A stretch of 64,000 nt of DNA, from contig JARUPZ010000029.1 in assembly GCA_031213475.1 (NCBI GenBank), forward strand, positions 8,643,290-8,707,289. The letters are read 5' to 3'. Shown here in pieces: positions 53,484 through 63,864 of this stretch. The position numbers and the translations under genes were made by a program. Source of the DNA: Nereocystis luetkeana (lineage: Eukaryota > Sar > Phaeophyceae > Laminariales > Laminariaceae). The notes beneath the pieces were generated by a model. It saw only the letters and a program-made list of their open reading frames with translations, did not search any database and was not told where the DNA came from. How positions within the stretch are numbered: position 1 is the stretch's first letter; every line of letters begins with the position of its first letter.

Positions 53484-53884
53484 CTTAGTAAGGCCTAAGC
53501 TTCTATATGCTGCGCGGGTGTTACGAGCACCACGGCCTTCGGCGTTACGCGCCGAGGGCAACTCGTGTAAACAGCAAAAGGATGGGCAAGCTGTGTAGCT
53601 CGGACAACAGGACGAGACAGACAAAAAGAGTGACGAGGGGGGTGCGAACGAGCACACCCGCCCGCCGTCTCAGTGCGTCGACATGGTGGTCCGCGGTATA
53701 GTAGGGGACACTACGCCCTAAGCGGATAAAGAGACAAGGACAAAAGCCCGTCGGGGTGTTTTAGCCCTGTCGGGGGACGCGAGTCCCTTTTGAGGGGACG
53801 GACGCCTTGGGCTCCGGTGACGTCGAACCAAGGGGTCTCCACATATATGTGTGGAATGTTGGTACAGGGGACCTGACAGTAACA
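53484..53884 (-). repeat. Ty3 5' LTR (401 bp)
   Basis: Same length as the 3' LTR, and no difference was found on visual comparison. It contains the promoter and transcription start in minus orientation; no exact promoter motif was assigned. Confidence 0.93.
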
Positions 53885-53889
53885 ATAGT

Positions 53890-54237
53890 TATCAATATTT
53901 TGAATATATTATTGATATGAAAATGTAGTCTCAACCGTTTCGCGATGTGGCATCCATCCAGAACAAAACAACGAATACACGTAAAACTGCTGCAAGCAGT
54001 GGTCGAAAGCACGAAACACGGCAGGTCTTCCGCGCGTCAAAAACTGATTCACAGCGTATATATCTGCAGAAATCAGGAGCAAAAACGGTACAATACGCAG
54101 GAACCCAAAGCAAAAACGTTACAAATTCCATAATACGTCGTATTCGAAAGGAAAAGATAAAACGTCAGTCTATGATATATTTCGTATCAAAAGGGAAAGC
54201 CTGAAAGTCTGAAGATTAAAAGCACGGCAGGTCTTCT
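53890..54237. other. Gene-free stretch right of the Ty3 element
   Basis: AT-rich, with short Lys-rich frames only. The word CACGGCAGGTCTTC occurs twice (near 54017 and 54223). Confidence 0.4.
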
Positions 54238-54617
54238 CTTTTTTTTTTTTTCTTTTCTCATCCCATTCATTATCTTCGCACATCTTCTTCTCTCTCTCCT
54301 TCCAACTCGTAACTCAGATCCCGGGTCACATAGCAGGCTCTTCTACCCCCTTCCCGCTACGGTACGTGCCTTCATTTTCATTTTTATCGCCTTCATTTTC
54401 ATTTTTATCGCAAGAAGATTTCAGTATTTTCTTCCCTGGTCGACTCGCATCGAATTGCTGATTGTGCCTACCCACGCTGGAAGGCGCTCTCAACAATTGA
54501 ATCCCTTTTATTTTTATTTTTGCAAATAAAGTCAAATGTCCGACCCACCTGGGGCTCGAACCCAGGACTCAAACACAAGTAGAATTCGAGGTTAACCACT
54601 TGAACCACCGGGGAGAA
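54238..54617 (-). mobile_element. tRNA-derived SINE, copy 9
   Basis: Full length, minus strand. It has a ~24-bp internal duplication (CTTCATTTTCATTTTTATCG twice near 54371-54410) and an extra GCTGATT in the body. The head ends CCGGGGAGAACGG. Confidence 0.9.
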
Positions 54618-54628
54618 CGGCTTCACTA

Positions 54629-54971
54629 TTTTTTTTGTTTTTTTTTGCTCATCCCATTTATTATCTTTGCACATCTTCTTCTCTCTCCTTCCAACTCGTA
54701 GCTCAGATCCAGGGTTACATAGCAGGCTCTTCTACCCCCTTCACGCTACGGTACGTGCCTTCATTTGTATCGCGAGAAGATTTCAGCCCTTTCTTCCCTC
54801 GTCGACTCGCACCGAATTGTGCCTACCCACGCTGCAAGGCGCTCTCAACAATAGAATCCTTTTATATTTTATTTTTGCAAATAAAGTCAAAGTCCGACCC
54901 ACCTGCGGCTCGAACCCAGGACTCAAACAAGTGGAATTCAAGGTTAACCACTTGAACCACCGGGGCGACCG
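54629..54971 (-). mobile_element. tRNA-derived SINE, copy 10
   Basis: Full length, minus strand, with the head at 54971. It lies head-to-tail with copy 9, separated by ~11 bases. The A-rich tail (T-rich on plus) starts at 54629. Confidence 0.9.
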
Positions 54972-56394
54972 GCGGCGCCAGAGCAAAAGCAAAAAACATT
55001 ACCAGTACAAAGCAAAAGCAAAAGTCGGTACAATGTGCAGGAAGCAAAAGCGAAACGGTACAATCTCTGGACGCACGAGAGGCCAGAGATGGAAATTACT
55101 GAAAACACATTATAATAATATTGATAGATTAATGGATTATGGGACCAGATACCCCGAAGCCTCCGTAAACAGTCATATAATCACCTAAAAAAATATTGCA
55201 TAAGATCCGGTCTGTAAGGAAATTTCCGTAAATATGAATACGTGCGTACCAGATATGATAGTGTCGTACAAAAGTATATACAGCAAAAACACTGACCATA
55301 CCTCACATTTAGTCAGTCTAAACCGCATCCGTTCGTATCATCGACATACGTATCAGATATACATGAATCGGGCACTCCCGGGGTTAAACCCGAATACGCA
55401 CGGGGCTCCGGGTATTGTGACAAAGGTATACACATAACCCGGGTATTGTGCAACAGCGTCACAGAATTTACAGAAGTTCCGGGTACGGGTAAATGCCGTA
55501 CATAACTAAAAGGGACGCTGGCACCCTCAGGAAGGATTCGTAAAGTACTGTGCAAAGGTATTTCGGCAGCATATATATACATACGACTTGAAACCAGAGC
55601 AAAGGATTTGCAACCAAACTCCGTGTTTCGCTATTATTGAAAAGTAGACGTGTAGACATATATAGAACTCAGGAGAGGGTGATACTTAAACCCTAAGCCG
55701 AATTCAATATCTCGATTTTCGTAAACGCAAATCCGTAATATAAACCTCGATATCTGGTTATATGCCAGGAGAACGTGAGGTAAATCATGGGTGAAGTGTA
55801 TAGTCGTCAGCAAGTCCAACAAACACGAAAGATACAGCATGGGATGAGCTGGAAGACATAGCTGCTGCTGCTGCTTCTCTAGGTAGCTCGCCAGGCTACA
55901 GCGCCCGCGGACACCACTTGGCTGTTGGCATAGACGAGGCCGCAGCGCGGACGCGTCTCGTGCTCGTGCTGAGGCGTGTCCACCAAAAACCAAAGATCTG
56001 GTTGGCGGTACCCCGGATAGGGCGGGGCGTGCCGTGTGTTTGGGACGTGTGGGTTTGGGGTAGCGCCGACAGAAATACGCCAAGCAGAAGTACTGGATGA
56101 TGTGCTGGTGCCGCTGGACCCGGGCATCCCGGGCATCCGCCCCTGCCCGACCAAGAGGGGGCCCCCGACTTCCGTACTCATTCAACCAAAAGTCGTGGCG
56201 GCCACTGCTGCTGCTGTTGTCCTTGGTGGCAAGGTGATGATCGGATGACCGAGTAGAGGGAACAGGCTGTTTGCAATTTTGTCAGCCGGATTCGTCTCTA
56301 CCAACACCAAAAGAGAACACAAATATATGCTTGGGGTAAAAATACCCGAAGCATATATTTGTGTGTTGCGGACCACGTATCGCGAACAATATCG
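54972..56394. other. Gene-free stretch with unassigned frames
   Basis: A minus frame at 56181-55879 (100 residues, MSTEVGGPLLVGQGRMPGMP start) and overlapping frames are unrecognised. AGGGACGCTGGCACCCTC near 55510 is matched in inverse near 57490. No gene can be supported. Confidence 0.35.
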
Positions 56395-56580
56395 CCATGC
56401 CCCGCAGGGACACTACGTTGACACAGAGACACTACGTCGCCACGTATGCAGTAAGCACAGCAGTGGGCAACGCAATGGCATCATACTACAGTAGTAGATA
56501 CGACAGGCACGACATACACATTCTATTAAATAGAGAAACGAAAGGAAACAATCAAAGCGAGAACAAAAACATAGAGAGGC
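56395..56580 (-). mobile_element. Solitary LINE 3' tail, diverged, inverted
   Basis: Contains, in inverse, the LINE 3' UTR words around GATACGACAGGCACGACATA, GAAACGAAAGGAAACAATCA and a degenerate GTGACCACAG-side part (ACTACGTCGCCACGTATGCA). It is more diverged than the tail at 32063. Confidence 0.65.
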
Positions 56581-56633
56581 GTTCTACATTAGAGGTTAAC
56601 CCTATTTTTTCTGAGGTTCCTCACTAAAGGAGG

Positions 56634-56736
56634 GTTAGGGTTAGGGTTAGGTACGGTCGGCGCTGGAAGCCAATGACTCGCAGCGGGACTTGGGGGCGAG
56701 CCCGTTCGAAGCTTGGCAAAGTGTTCCGTTCTGAGG
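56634..56736 (-). mobile_element. LINE ORF fragment joined to TTAGGG repeats
   Basis: GGGTTAGGGTTAGGGTTAGG (56635-56654) is followed directly by ~75 bp that reverse-complements the LINE RT C-terminal part (GGCGCTGGAAGCCAATGACT, GCGAGCCCGTTCGAAGCTTG, GCAAAGTGTTCCG), encoding RVIGFQRR in the minus direction. The fragment comes from the middle of the element, so it was not made by ordinary 3'-anchored retrotransposition. It looks like a break-repair junction. Confidence 0.8.
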
Positions 56737-58542
56737 TTAGGTAAAAAAAAGAATCCTGAGCTTTTCTCATTGTTTTGCCCTTTTTTGGGTCCAAGAAGTT
56801 ACTTTTTAAATAATACCCATCATAGGAACGAAGTTTTCCCTCCCGCCCCATCTCCGAAGACGACTCTCGCAGAGATATATCATCCGCCCGGAGAACAGCA
56901 ACATTATAGTGAAGGTCATTGCTTCGTCGGTGATACAGCCATTTTGCTGTGGTTCCCCGCGTCGAATGAAACACTTTGGCGTTTTCGCGAGCTTTTTGTG
57001 CTACTCGCCCGCAACTTCGAGTACACGAACACACCTCGTGGGTCGTTTATGGGTGCCTACGACTGCCAGCTGGCGCGCTCGATACCCTAACCCTAACCCA
57101 CCAAGAGCATCGCTCCATTTGGTGGGGTTTCGTTTATGTTGAGGGGCTGTAGCTGTCCGCAAATAAATGATGTATGTAGTACGTGCAAACGTTTAGTTGG
57201 GGGTTGGATTTTGTCTCATTTTGTGCACCCCAAATTTCGAAAAAAAATCGACCACTCCAGCCCCTCTAACTCGAGATGTAGGCCTCTGTTGAGAACCTGT
57301 GGGAGATCAATCTCGAGAGAAACACAAGCTGCCGTGATGAACCTCTTTCACATCACCGTCGCTCTCTGGTCAGCACGAACCAGCCGAAGTTGCAAACGCA
57401 GCGCGTTAAGTTAGCGATGTGTTTTTCTGTTCCGATAAAACATCTAGATACTGGAGTGACCGGAAACCCAGGAACCAGGGGACGCTTGGGTGCCAGCGTC
57501 CCCTTAAAGAAGTTCCTGGTACGGATGTGAATGTCGCGCATAACTCACTTAATCTCCTTGTAGGGTAATACCCGGGGAAACGCCCCGGTATGGTTCTGTA
57601 TGTACCATACAGAACATAACGTAATATTTTATGAGTGACCATCCACATATTATTCGCAAATATTTGTGTATTCGTAGTCCATGGTTAGGATATAGACCCC
57701 TGTCAACACCTAGACTTCCGACCTATGGTCATTCTCGTTGTTGCGGAACTCATCATTGAAACCGTGGTACACCAGGAAGCGGGCGGGCAGGCGAAGAAAT
57801 GTCAAAAACACATGCAGATATTCTACATAGTAGGTGTCCGACTGTGACGAGTTGTTTTAACAGAAACGCGAAAAACTGTCTCCTGTTTTAGTTTTGCTGC
57901 GGCCGGGGGTGTTCCCGTTACTGCCCTCGGTGCATGCGTGAGGTCGGTTGTCGCGGAGAAATCGCTTATGTATCCGACTAATGTCGTTCGGTTTGAAATT
58001 ATCCCAACTTACATAGCGTTACTGATGAGCATCTGAGCACTTGCGTGCTACAGATGCAAAAGTAAAGTGTTCAGCAGTCTCGCTGTTTACTTGTGTTGGT
58101 TCAACTGATGGTTACAGTGTTGCCTTCTAATCGCGTAACCGTGTAAACCCGGCCATCACTCGGCGGGTGAGGGGCAACCGGTTGGTCGAATTAAAAGGTT
58201 TACTATGTGCCAGATGTAAACAAAAATACACAATCTTGATAGGCTTCGCAGAGCACGTTTACAGCTCTGGTCGCATTTTGAGACAAGGTCCTTTTAATAG
58301 TGTGAATCATTTTCCGCGGAGAAACCTCCTTCAGATAGGCTCGTATAAGCTCACGACGGAGTAACGTTACTACCGGGTCGTTCGTTACACTGTCGTTTCT
58401 CCCCTGCGACCCCTGATATCGCTTCAATAAAGTGTTTGCATACTGTACGTATGTGCATGCGCAGAGGGGGGCGCTACCTGCGCGACTCTGGCTTCATTGG
58501 CGGCCAGGAAACAAGCAGCAGCCTATTGTAGTCGTAGACAGC
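56737..58542. other. Upstream region of the GT23 gene
   Basis: No supported gene. A run CCCTAACCCTAACCC lies near 57088. Frames at 56713-57090 are partly LINE-derived and otherwise unrecognised. AATAAA at 58425 and CTTCAATAAAG precede the gene, but no promoter could be defined. Confidence 0.35.
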
Positions 58543-61542
58543 ATGTACGGTTTCGGGCAACCACTGCTGAGGCCTCACCTGCGTGTACTCGCTCTTCTCC
58601 AAGGGTTCACATGTGGTGTACTAGCTGGAAGCAACCAGACGGTGGAGACATTCGGAATAGTCCGAGACGTGGGCGTTAAGGGAGATGTTTTCTCTCCGCC
58701 GTGGTTGGAGCAGTACACTGGGGCGGCGCCAGGGTGTACGCTGGGGATAGGGAGCTACACGTGGCGGGCATGCGGTCTCGGGAGTAATATCAACAGTGAG
58801 TATATATAAGGATGCTGGTTGCAACCCTGAAAATCTTGAATGCAGCCATTTCGAAGGTACCCCTGTCGCCACTCTACGGTTGGCCCAGTGCAGTGAATCT
58901 TTCCTGTGGGAACTTGAGGTCATCCTTGATTACTGTGATGCCCAAGGGTGCAAGGTTTGCCTCTAGGCGTCGTACTTACAACGTAGAGTCGATCTCTATT
59001 CGGCACTACGCCTTGTTGGCACTAGGAGAAACTAGAAGATGTATGCATGCCATCGGCTACGTGGAGGAAGCGTCAATAGTATTCATCGGAGGGTGCATGA
59101 CATACCGTAGGGCCCCGATGAATACGTAGACGAAAGGTAACCGTGCATACCGGACGTGTGCCGGAAGAGTTTACCGTGTAGACTCTTTTCTAGACAGTGA
59201 AATCATGCTCACAAGCGATACTCCAGGCATTGCGCTGAGAGCCCGGTGTTCAGACCGACAATGTTGTTTTACTGCTGTTGCTCAATACATTGCTCTGGGT
59301 TTCGTTCGATGTCGACCACACGGCGGTGGCGACACTCCCCAATGTATGAATCACGCTATCCGTAGGTACACATTGATAACCTAACGACTAAAGTGCTCTT
59401 TCCTCCCATTTCCCGAACTCAAACCTCGTGTAATTCAGACATGCTCAACGCCTGGGCGTATTACCTCGCAGTGCAAGAATGGAGCGACTTGTCTCTTATA
59501 TCTAAGAACAACCAGTTCCAAAGCTTGAACTGTTTCAATGAGAGTGGGGGGGTGGTGTCCCACGGCTGGGGCTGCTTGTTCAGGAGCATGCCACACGTGT
59601 GCGTCTTCGATACAACCGAGGTCAGATTCGGAAGTTGTTCTTGGTTTATTTTATTTTCCAGTATGATCGTGGTACGATCCGAAGATGAACTATATATGCA
59701 GGAGCACGATGTCATGTTGTAATGTTGTAAGTGATTGGTGCCGTTCCCCTCTAATCTGCACGATGGCATGTTGCGAGTATTGACCTCCGCTATGATGGGA
59801 AAATTGCTTTGAACGCTGAAACACCCTCATTTCCCGGCCACAGGCCTGGACACAGCACATGATGTCGGCCAACGTTTCAGATGAAGACCAACGTACAGCC
59901 GCCAATCTCACTCTAACGGCAATCCGTCACTCGACACCGGAGGTTGTCAAGTCTCTCCAGGAGCTGAGCATCGATCATTTGGGCGCCTTGTCAGTGAGCT
60001 TCGGACATATTTTGGTTAAATATAAGGAAAGCTAACCGGTTGACGGAAATTACCCGTCACGACCGCGTGAAACCCCACTTGCACGTGGAACGCGCCTGTA
60101 GGAGTCTGTAAAATTGCAGCCAGAACATGATCCGCGGTGGAGATCAAGCTTGGCAATCTGAGTTTTTGGAACAATATTTGAGTATATACAATCAAACCGC
60201 TTGCGGATTAGGGCGGATGTTGAGCCTTCATGTTCACCGCAATCTAGCTGTACGGCAGCTTCGGCAGAGCAGCGAAATTCTCACGGTCGCTGGTTGTAAT
60301 ATTGTTGGGGTGACGCCGAGCTAATGTTTGCACGTGTTACCCCGTCGTGATACAGGTGTTGGCCAATTACCTATGGAGTTACATGACGCCTTGGCTCCGA
60401 AACGACGTGAACTTTGTGACCCACGCACATAAGGTGGTCGAGAGGTCGCCTTTCTTGGGAATGCACGTCCGACGTGGAGATAAAGTAGTACACGAGGCCA
60501 CGGCGATTGACGTTAAGGTTCGTTCGGCACAGGTGTTGTCCAGGAATCAAATAACGGCGTAACTCCGAAGCTCCCCTCACCGCTGTGGAAAGCAGAACAG
60601 GAAGGAACAGGAAGTTGGTTGAAGAACGCCGGCAATGTCGCTATGTTATGTTCCGTCAATAAATATATAACCTGCAATACTTCCACACTCACAATTTTTG
60701 CATGTAAAGGAATACTTGAAGGCAGCCGTGACCTACTTCGAGGATGAAACTACTTCAACGGGAGTGGATGGAATCGGAGCCATATGGGTTGCCTCCGATG
60801 ATCCGGACATTGTGGATGAGGTTCGTACCCTCGCCCCCGCGTACTTTCCCAATGTACCCAGCGAGGCCATCGTGTACGTCGCAAGCGGAGTGACAGGCGG
60901 TTCGAGTACCAGGGGTGTGGATACAATCACCAGGACGCAGGTGTGAACATGGTCCTTCGAAGATTATCACATGTTTTCACTCCTATAAACGGCGATGGCC
61001 CCGCTGAATTGTCTCGTCCAAGGTCAAAACTAAATGCGCGGCGGAAATGGCATGGTATCAAATTCGCACTCAAGGGGTTACACGCCTATCAGACACCCAA
61101 TCTATTTATGGGTTCTCACCACAAAGGAGGACTCTTCACAGGTGTACATCAATTCGCGCTGTAGAACATTGTTCGGGATAAAACGTATTCTCAAAACATT
61201 GAGGGCACACACTTACTCTGAAGCCGGCCAACACCAATGTCACGCACACCCAGCGTATGCTAAGAGAACCGTGCATACCTCATCCAACTCTCCCTTGATT
61301 TCATTCGTCGACACGCCGTGTTCTTGCTCTATTCTCGCAAGGATTACGGATCGTTCGTCTATATTCTAGCAGACCTCGAGCAGCTGGCGGCAGCCGAGCT
61401 TTTTGTCGGTACCTTCAGCTCCAACGTCGGAAGACTCGTGGTGCTGCTTCGGGAGAATTTGGGTAAACCACGAACGTCGAGCATCAGTTTGGACCGTCAC
61501 TCATGGTTCCCAGGGAGACAGCGTGGCCTTCTGGTGGACTGA
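58543..61542 (+). CDS. GT23 alpha-1,6-fucosyltransferase-like protein, six exons
   Basis: Exon model: 58543-58795, 59439-59620, 59844-59993, 60356-60517, 60710-60940, 61342-61542. All introns are GT-AG (192-643 bp); phases are 1,0,0,0,0 and the joined frame is open, giving 392 residues. The N-terminus MYGFGQPLLRPHLRVLALLQ has a basic-hydrophobic pattern fitting a type II signal anchor (Golgi). CGLGSNIN joined to MLNAWAYYLA corresponds to the family's GCGYGCQ-H block. GWGCLFRSMPHVC and LANYLWSYMTPWLR follow. HVRRGDKV is the GDP-fucose-site motif, then EYLKAAVTYFE, AIWVASDDP, and ADLEQLAAAELFVGTFSSNV near the C-terminus. The stem is shorter than in animal FUT8 and no SH3 domain was seen. The likely reaction is transfer of fucose from GDP-fucose to a glycan; the acceptor is unknown. 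The family is fairly sure; the start and exon 1 are less certain. Confidence 0.85.
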
Positions 61543-63407
61543 ATTTGGGCCCCGCGCTATGTGTAAAGCATGCTTGACCTTCCTTCGTATTACAACAAAT
61601 ATATTTGAGTTGGCGGTGTGTTATAGTTGCGAATTAAATATGTGGTTGTATTGTCTCTAGTTTGTTGGGCGCTTTCGCAGTACGGGTGCGACCCCAACTC
61701 AACCCATACTGTCTGATAGTGAACGCTTACCCTACATAAACGGGAATTAATTGAGGTCTGGGCCTTAGGTGGGAAATGCGAGTGGTGATGGGGCTGGTCT
61801 ACCGACAACCCATACTTTTGACAGCGGACCAGTAGTAAGACGAATGAAGAGTGCTAAACTTTGGTTGGAGTGCGTAGGAAAATTTGATGATGTTCAAAAC
61901 GTAGAGCTACCGTGGCATACTGAAGTTGTTAAAACCTGGTGCGAGGAGCTTCGTCTTCACCCACCCGTGTACTCAAGCTGTGAAGACCAGATATATTTAC
62001 ATATCAGGCAAACACGACGCTTAGTAGACCCGCCCGTTTTCCTGCAAGCTAAACACCGTTGCTAGCACAACAATCGCACGGATAAGCCCCAACCTGCACC
62101 CCTAACTCGCTCGTTGAGCACCGGCCCCTGCCCCTTGGGCAACGAGGTCACGGACCGGGCGGGCAGGTTGGTAAGTCGCTCTGGAACATTGCCGAGCCGA
62201 TCGGGACGAGCGGTGATCTGGACAAGTAAATTATGCTCAACGGCCCTTGATGCAATTTTCGTACTCGTACAATACGAGTGAATATGCTTCGCACGATTGG
62301 AAACCTACATGCCATCTGAAGAGGTTAGGACATCGGCTTTTTTCAAGGGGAGCATACACCTGAACCGTCGGGGAATCGCATAGTGGGTCGTATCTCGCTA
62401 CTGCATTGCGAAAACACACAGTTCGGCAAGGTGTGGGTGTGTTGTGGTTCTTGGTTAGGCTGAATTAAGTGCGGGTTTTGTGAAGCAGAAATAATACGTT
62501 TTTGTTCGGTGCGGTTCTGCCGTAATATATCCCGTGTTGTGGTTGGGTTCAGTTGGCGTTTTAATTTGCGGATATTTTTCGTTTCGGTTGGTTTCCGCGG
62601 TGATACCTCGTCCAACGGTACCGAACACGACCGGAAGGAACCCGGCGCGTGTAAAAAAAAGGAATCGACAGGTTTGTCGACGATTGTACTATGGAGGTCC
62701 TGGGAAAACGAACAGAGAACACACGGCCAGCCCTCCGACACAGTCCAAACATATTCTGAGAATCTACACATGCGGCTTTGGAGTTGCTGGCGTGGAGTAT
62801 TTGAGAACGCCTAGGATAAGAGTGAATTTGCTAGTGCTCACGTAGTTGGAGCCACTAGGGGCGTGTGGTATACACTGCATGCGTGTGTTTAAGTTGGCGT
62901 GTTGCAACGACATTCCGCTGCACCATATTAAATTGTGGTAATAACCCCCGGCAAATAGTCCGCGTGATGATGGTAGGAGTACTACTTTGACACGTGCGGT
63001 AATGGCGTCATATGAAGACGAGGTTTCCATGTTCGGAGAGTGATAAGAAACTCACATCAGCAGGCTTCTGTCTTGGTCAATGTTGGGTAGCGATTGCAGA
63101 TCAGCAGACTGCTTGGTCGACACCGGGTAATATTCAAGCATTAAAGTGCAAGTGGCCTATTTATGCGGTGTATCTTCGTATTACTTGGTATTAGTAGTTA
63201 CGCGTCGCTCTGTAGTAACCACAGTCGGGGTAATCACCAAATTATTTTCAGTAGTAGCAGTATACACGTAGAAGAACGATAGGAGAGGCTCCCATTGGTC
63301 TGGTCGATGATAAGGGCGGTGGCTACATTGAGAGTCACGGAGCATGTATTTCGCCACGAGAACATTGTCGCTTTCCCCAGCCAAGAATCAACTGATGGGG
63401 GCCACGT
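61543..63407. other. Unassigned stretch downstream of the GT23 gene
   Basis: A 98-residue plus frame (61769-62065) has a protein-like middle (SAKLWLECVGKFDDVQNVEL) but no recognised family or clear splice partners. A 142-residue minus frame (62771-62343) and others are unsupported. Confidence 0.3.
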
Positions 63408-63665
63408 TTAAGGTTGGGTTAGGCCAGTCAATGCATTGCCCTGTAGGGTACATCTAGCCGAGGAAAGTGAATTTGCAGGGTTGGACGTGCATCGTGTATC
63501 TTCCCAGGTTGGTCGTGGGGCGTGCTCCTTGCCGACTTTTGTCGCTAATGGATATGCCCGCCCCAATACCTCTCCCTCATATTGCGAGTAGTACTCTAAC
63601 ACCAGGTTGTAGTCCGACGGTTGGAGAGGGACATAATATAGCTCGTCGAATCCAATCCTAGGCAA
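63408..63665 (-). CDS. Possible exon of an unknown gene
   Basis: The minus frame has protein-like composition in its first ~58 residues (IGFDELYYVPLQPSDYNLVL, then EYYSQYEGEVLGRAYPLATK). It is preceded on the minus strand by TTGCCTAG, a plausible splice acceptor just before GATTGG. After ~60 residues the composition weakens. No family was recognised. It could be an exon of a gene on the opposite strand to the GT23 gene, or chance. Confidence 0.3.
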   Translation of the reverse strand: MPRIGFDELYYVPLQPSDYNLVLEYYSQYEGEVLGRAYPLATKVGKEHAPRPTWEDTRCTSNPANSLSSARCTLQGNALTGLTQP

Positions 63666-63864
63666 GGTTCGAAATACGTCGCACAGGCCACCAAGAAGAC
63701 GCTCACCTCACTCGAACTTCGCACTTCGGCCATGGCGCTGTAGAGCAAGATTACCGGAGATCGCCTTCTGGCCCAACAATCACATCAATAAGCGAACCGG
63801 TCGCAACAAGTAGTGTCAGTTTGAGCTGAAATACATAAAACACTCGATTAATAATAAGCAGGAG

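Larger units (their letters stand above)
45724..53884 (-). mobile_element. Complete Ty3/gypsy LTR retrotransposon
   Basis: The element is 8161 bp on the minus strand. It has two 401-bp LTRs that look identical by eye, a primer-binding-site candidate, gag, pol in the order PR-RT-RNaseH-IN (diagnostic of Ty3/gypsy), a polypurine tract, and a 5-bp target duplication ATAGT (45719-45723 and 53885-53889). Both long frames are open. Identical LTRs mean very recent insertion. No envelope-like frame was found in the 1.3 kb between pol and the 3' LTR. Confidence 0.97.

Noticed and set aside
59439-59620. Separate short gene starting at the ATG at 59441
   Set aside because: An acceptor precedes the ATG by two bases, and the upstream exon ending at 58795 completes the codon and supplies the expected GT23 block, so this ATG is internal.
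60120-60300. Additional GT23 exon around 60127
   Set aside because: Exons 59844-59993 and 60356-60517 already join in phase and align through the conserved region; the extra segment breaks the frame.
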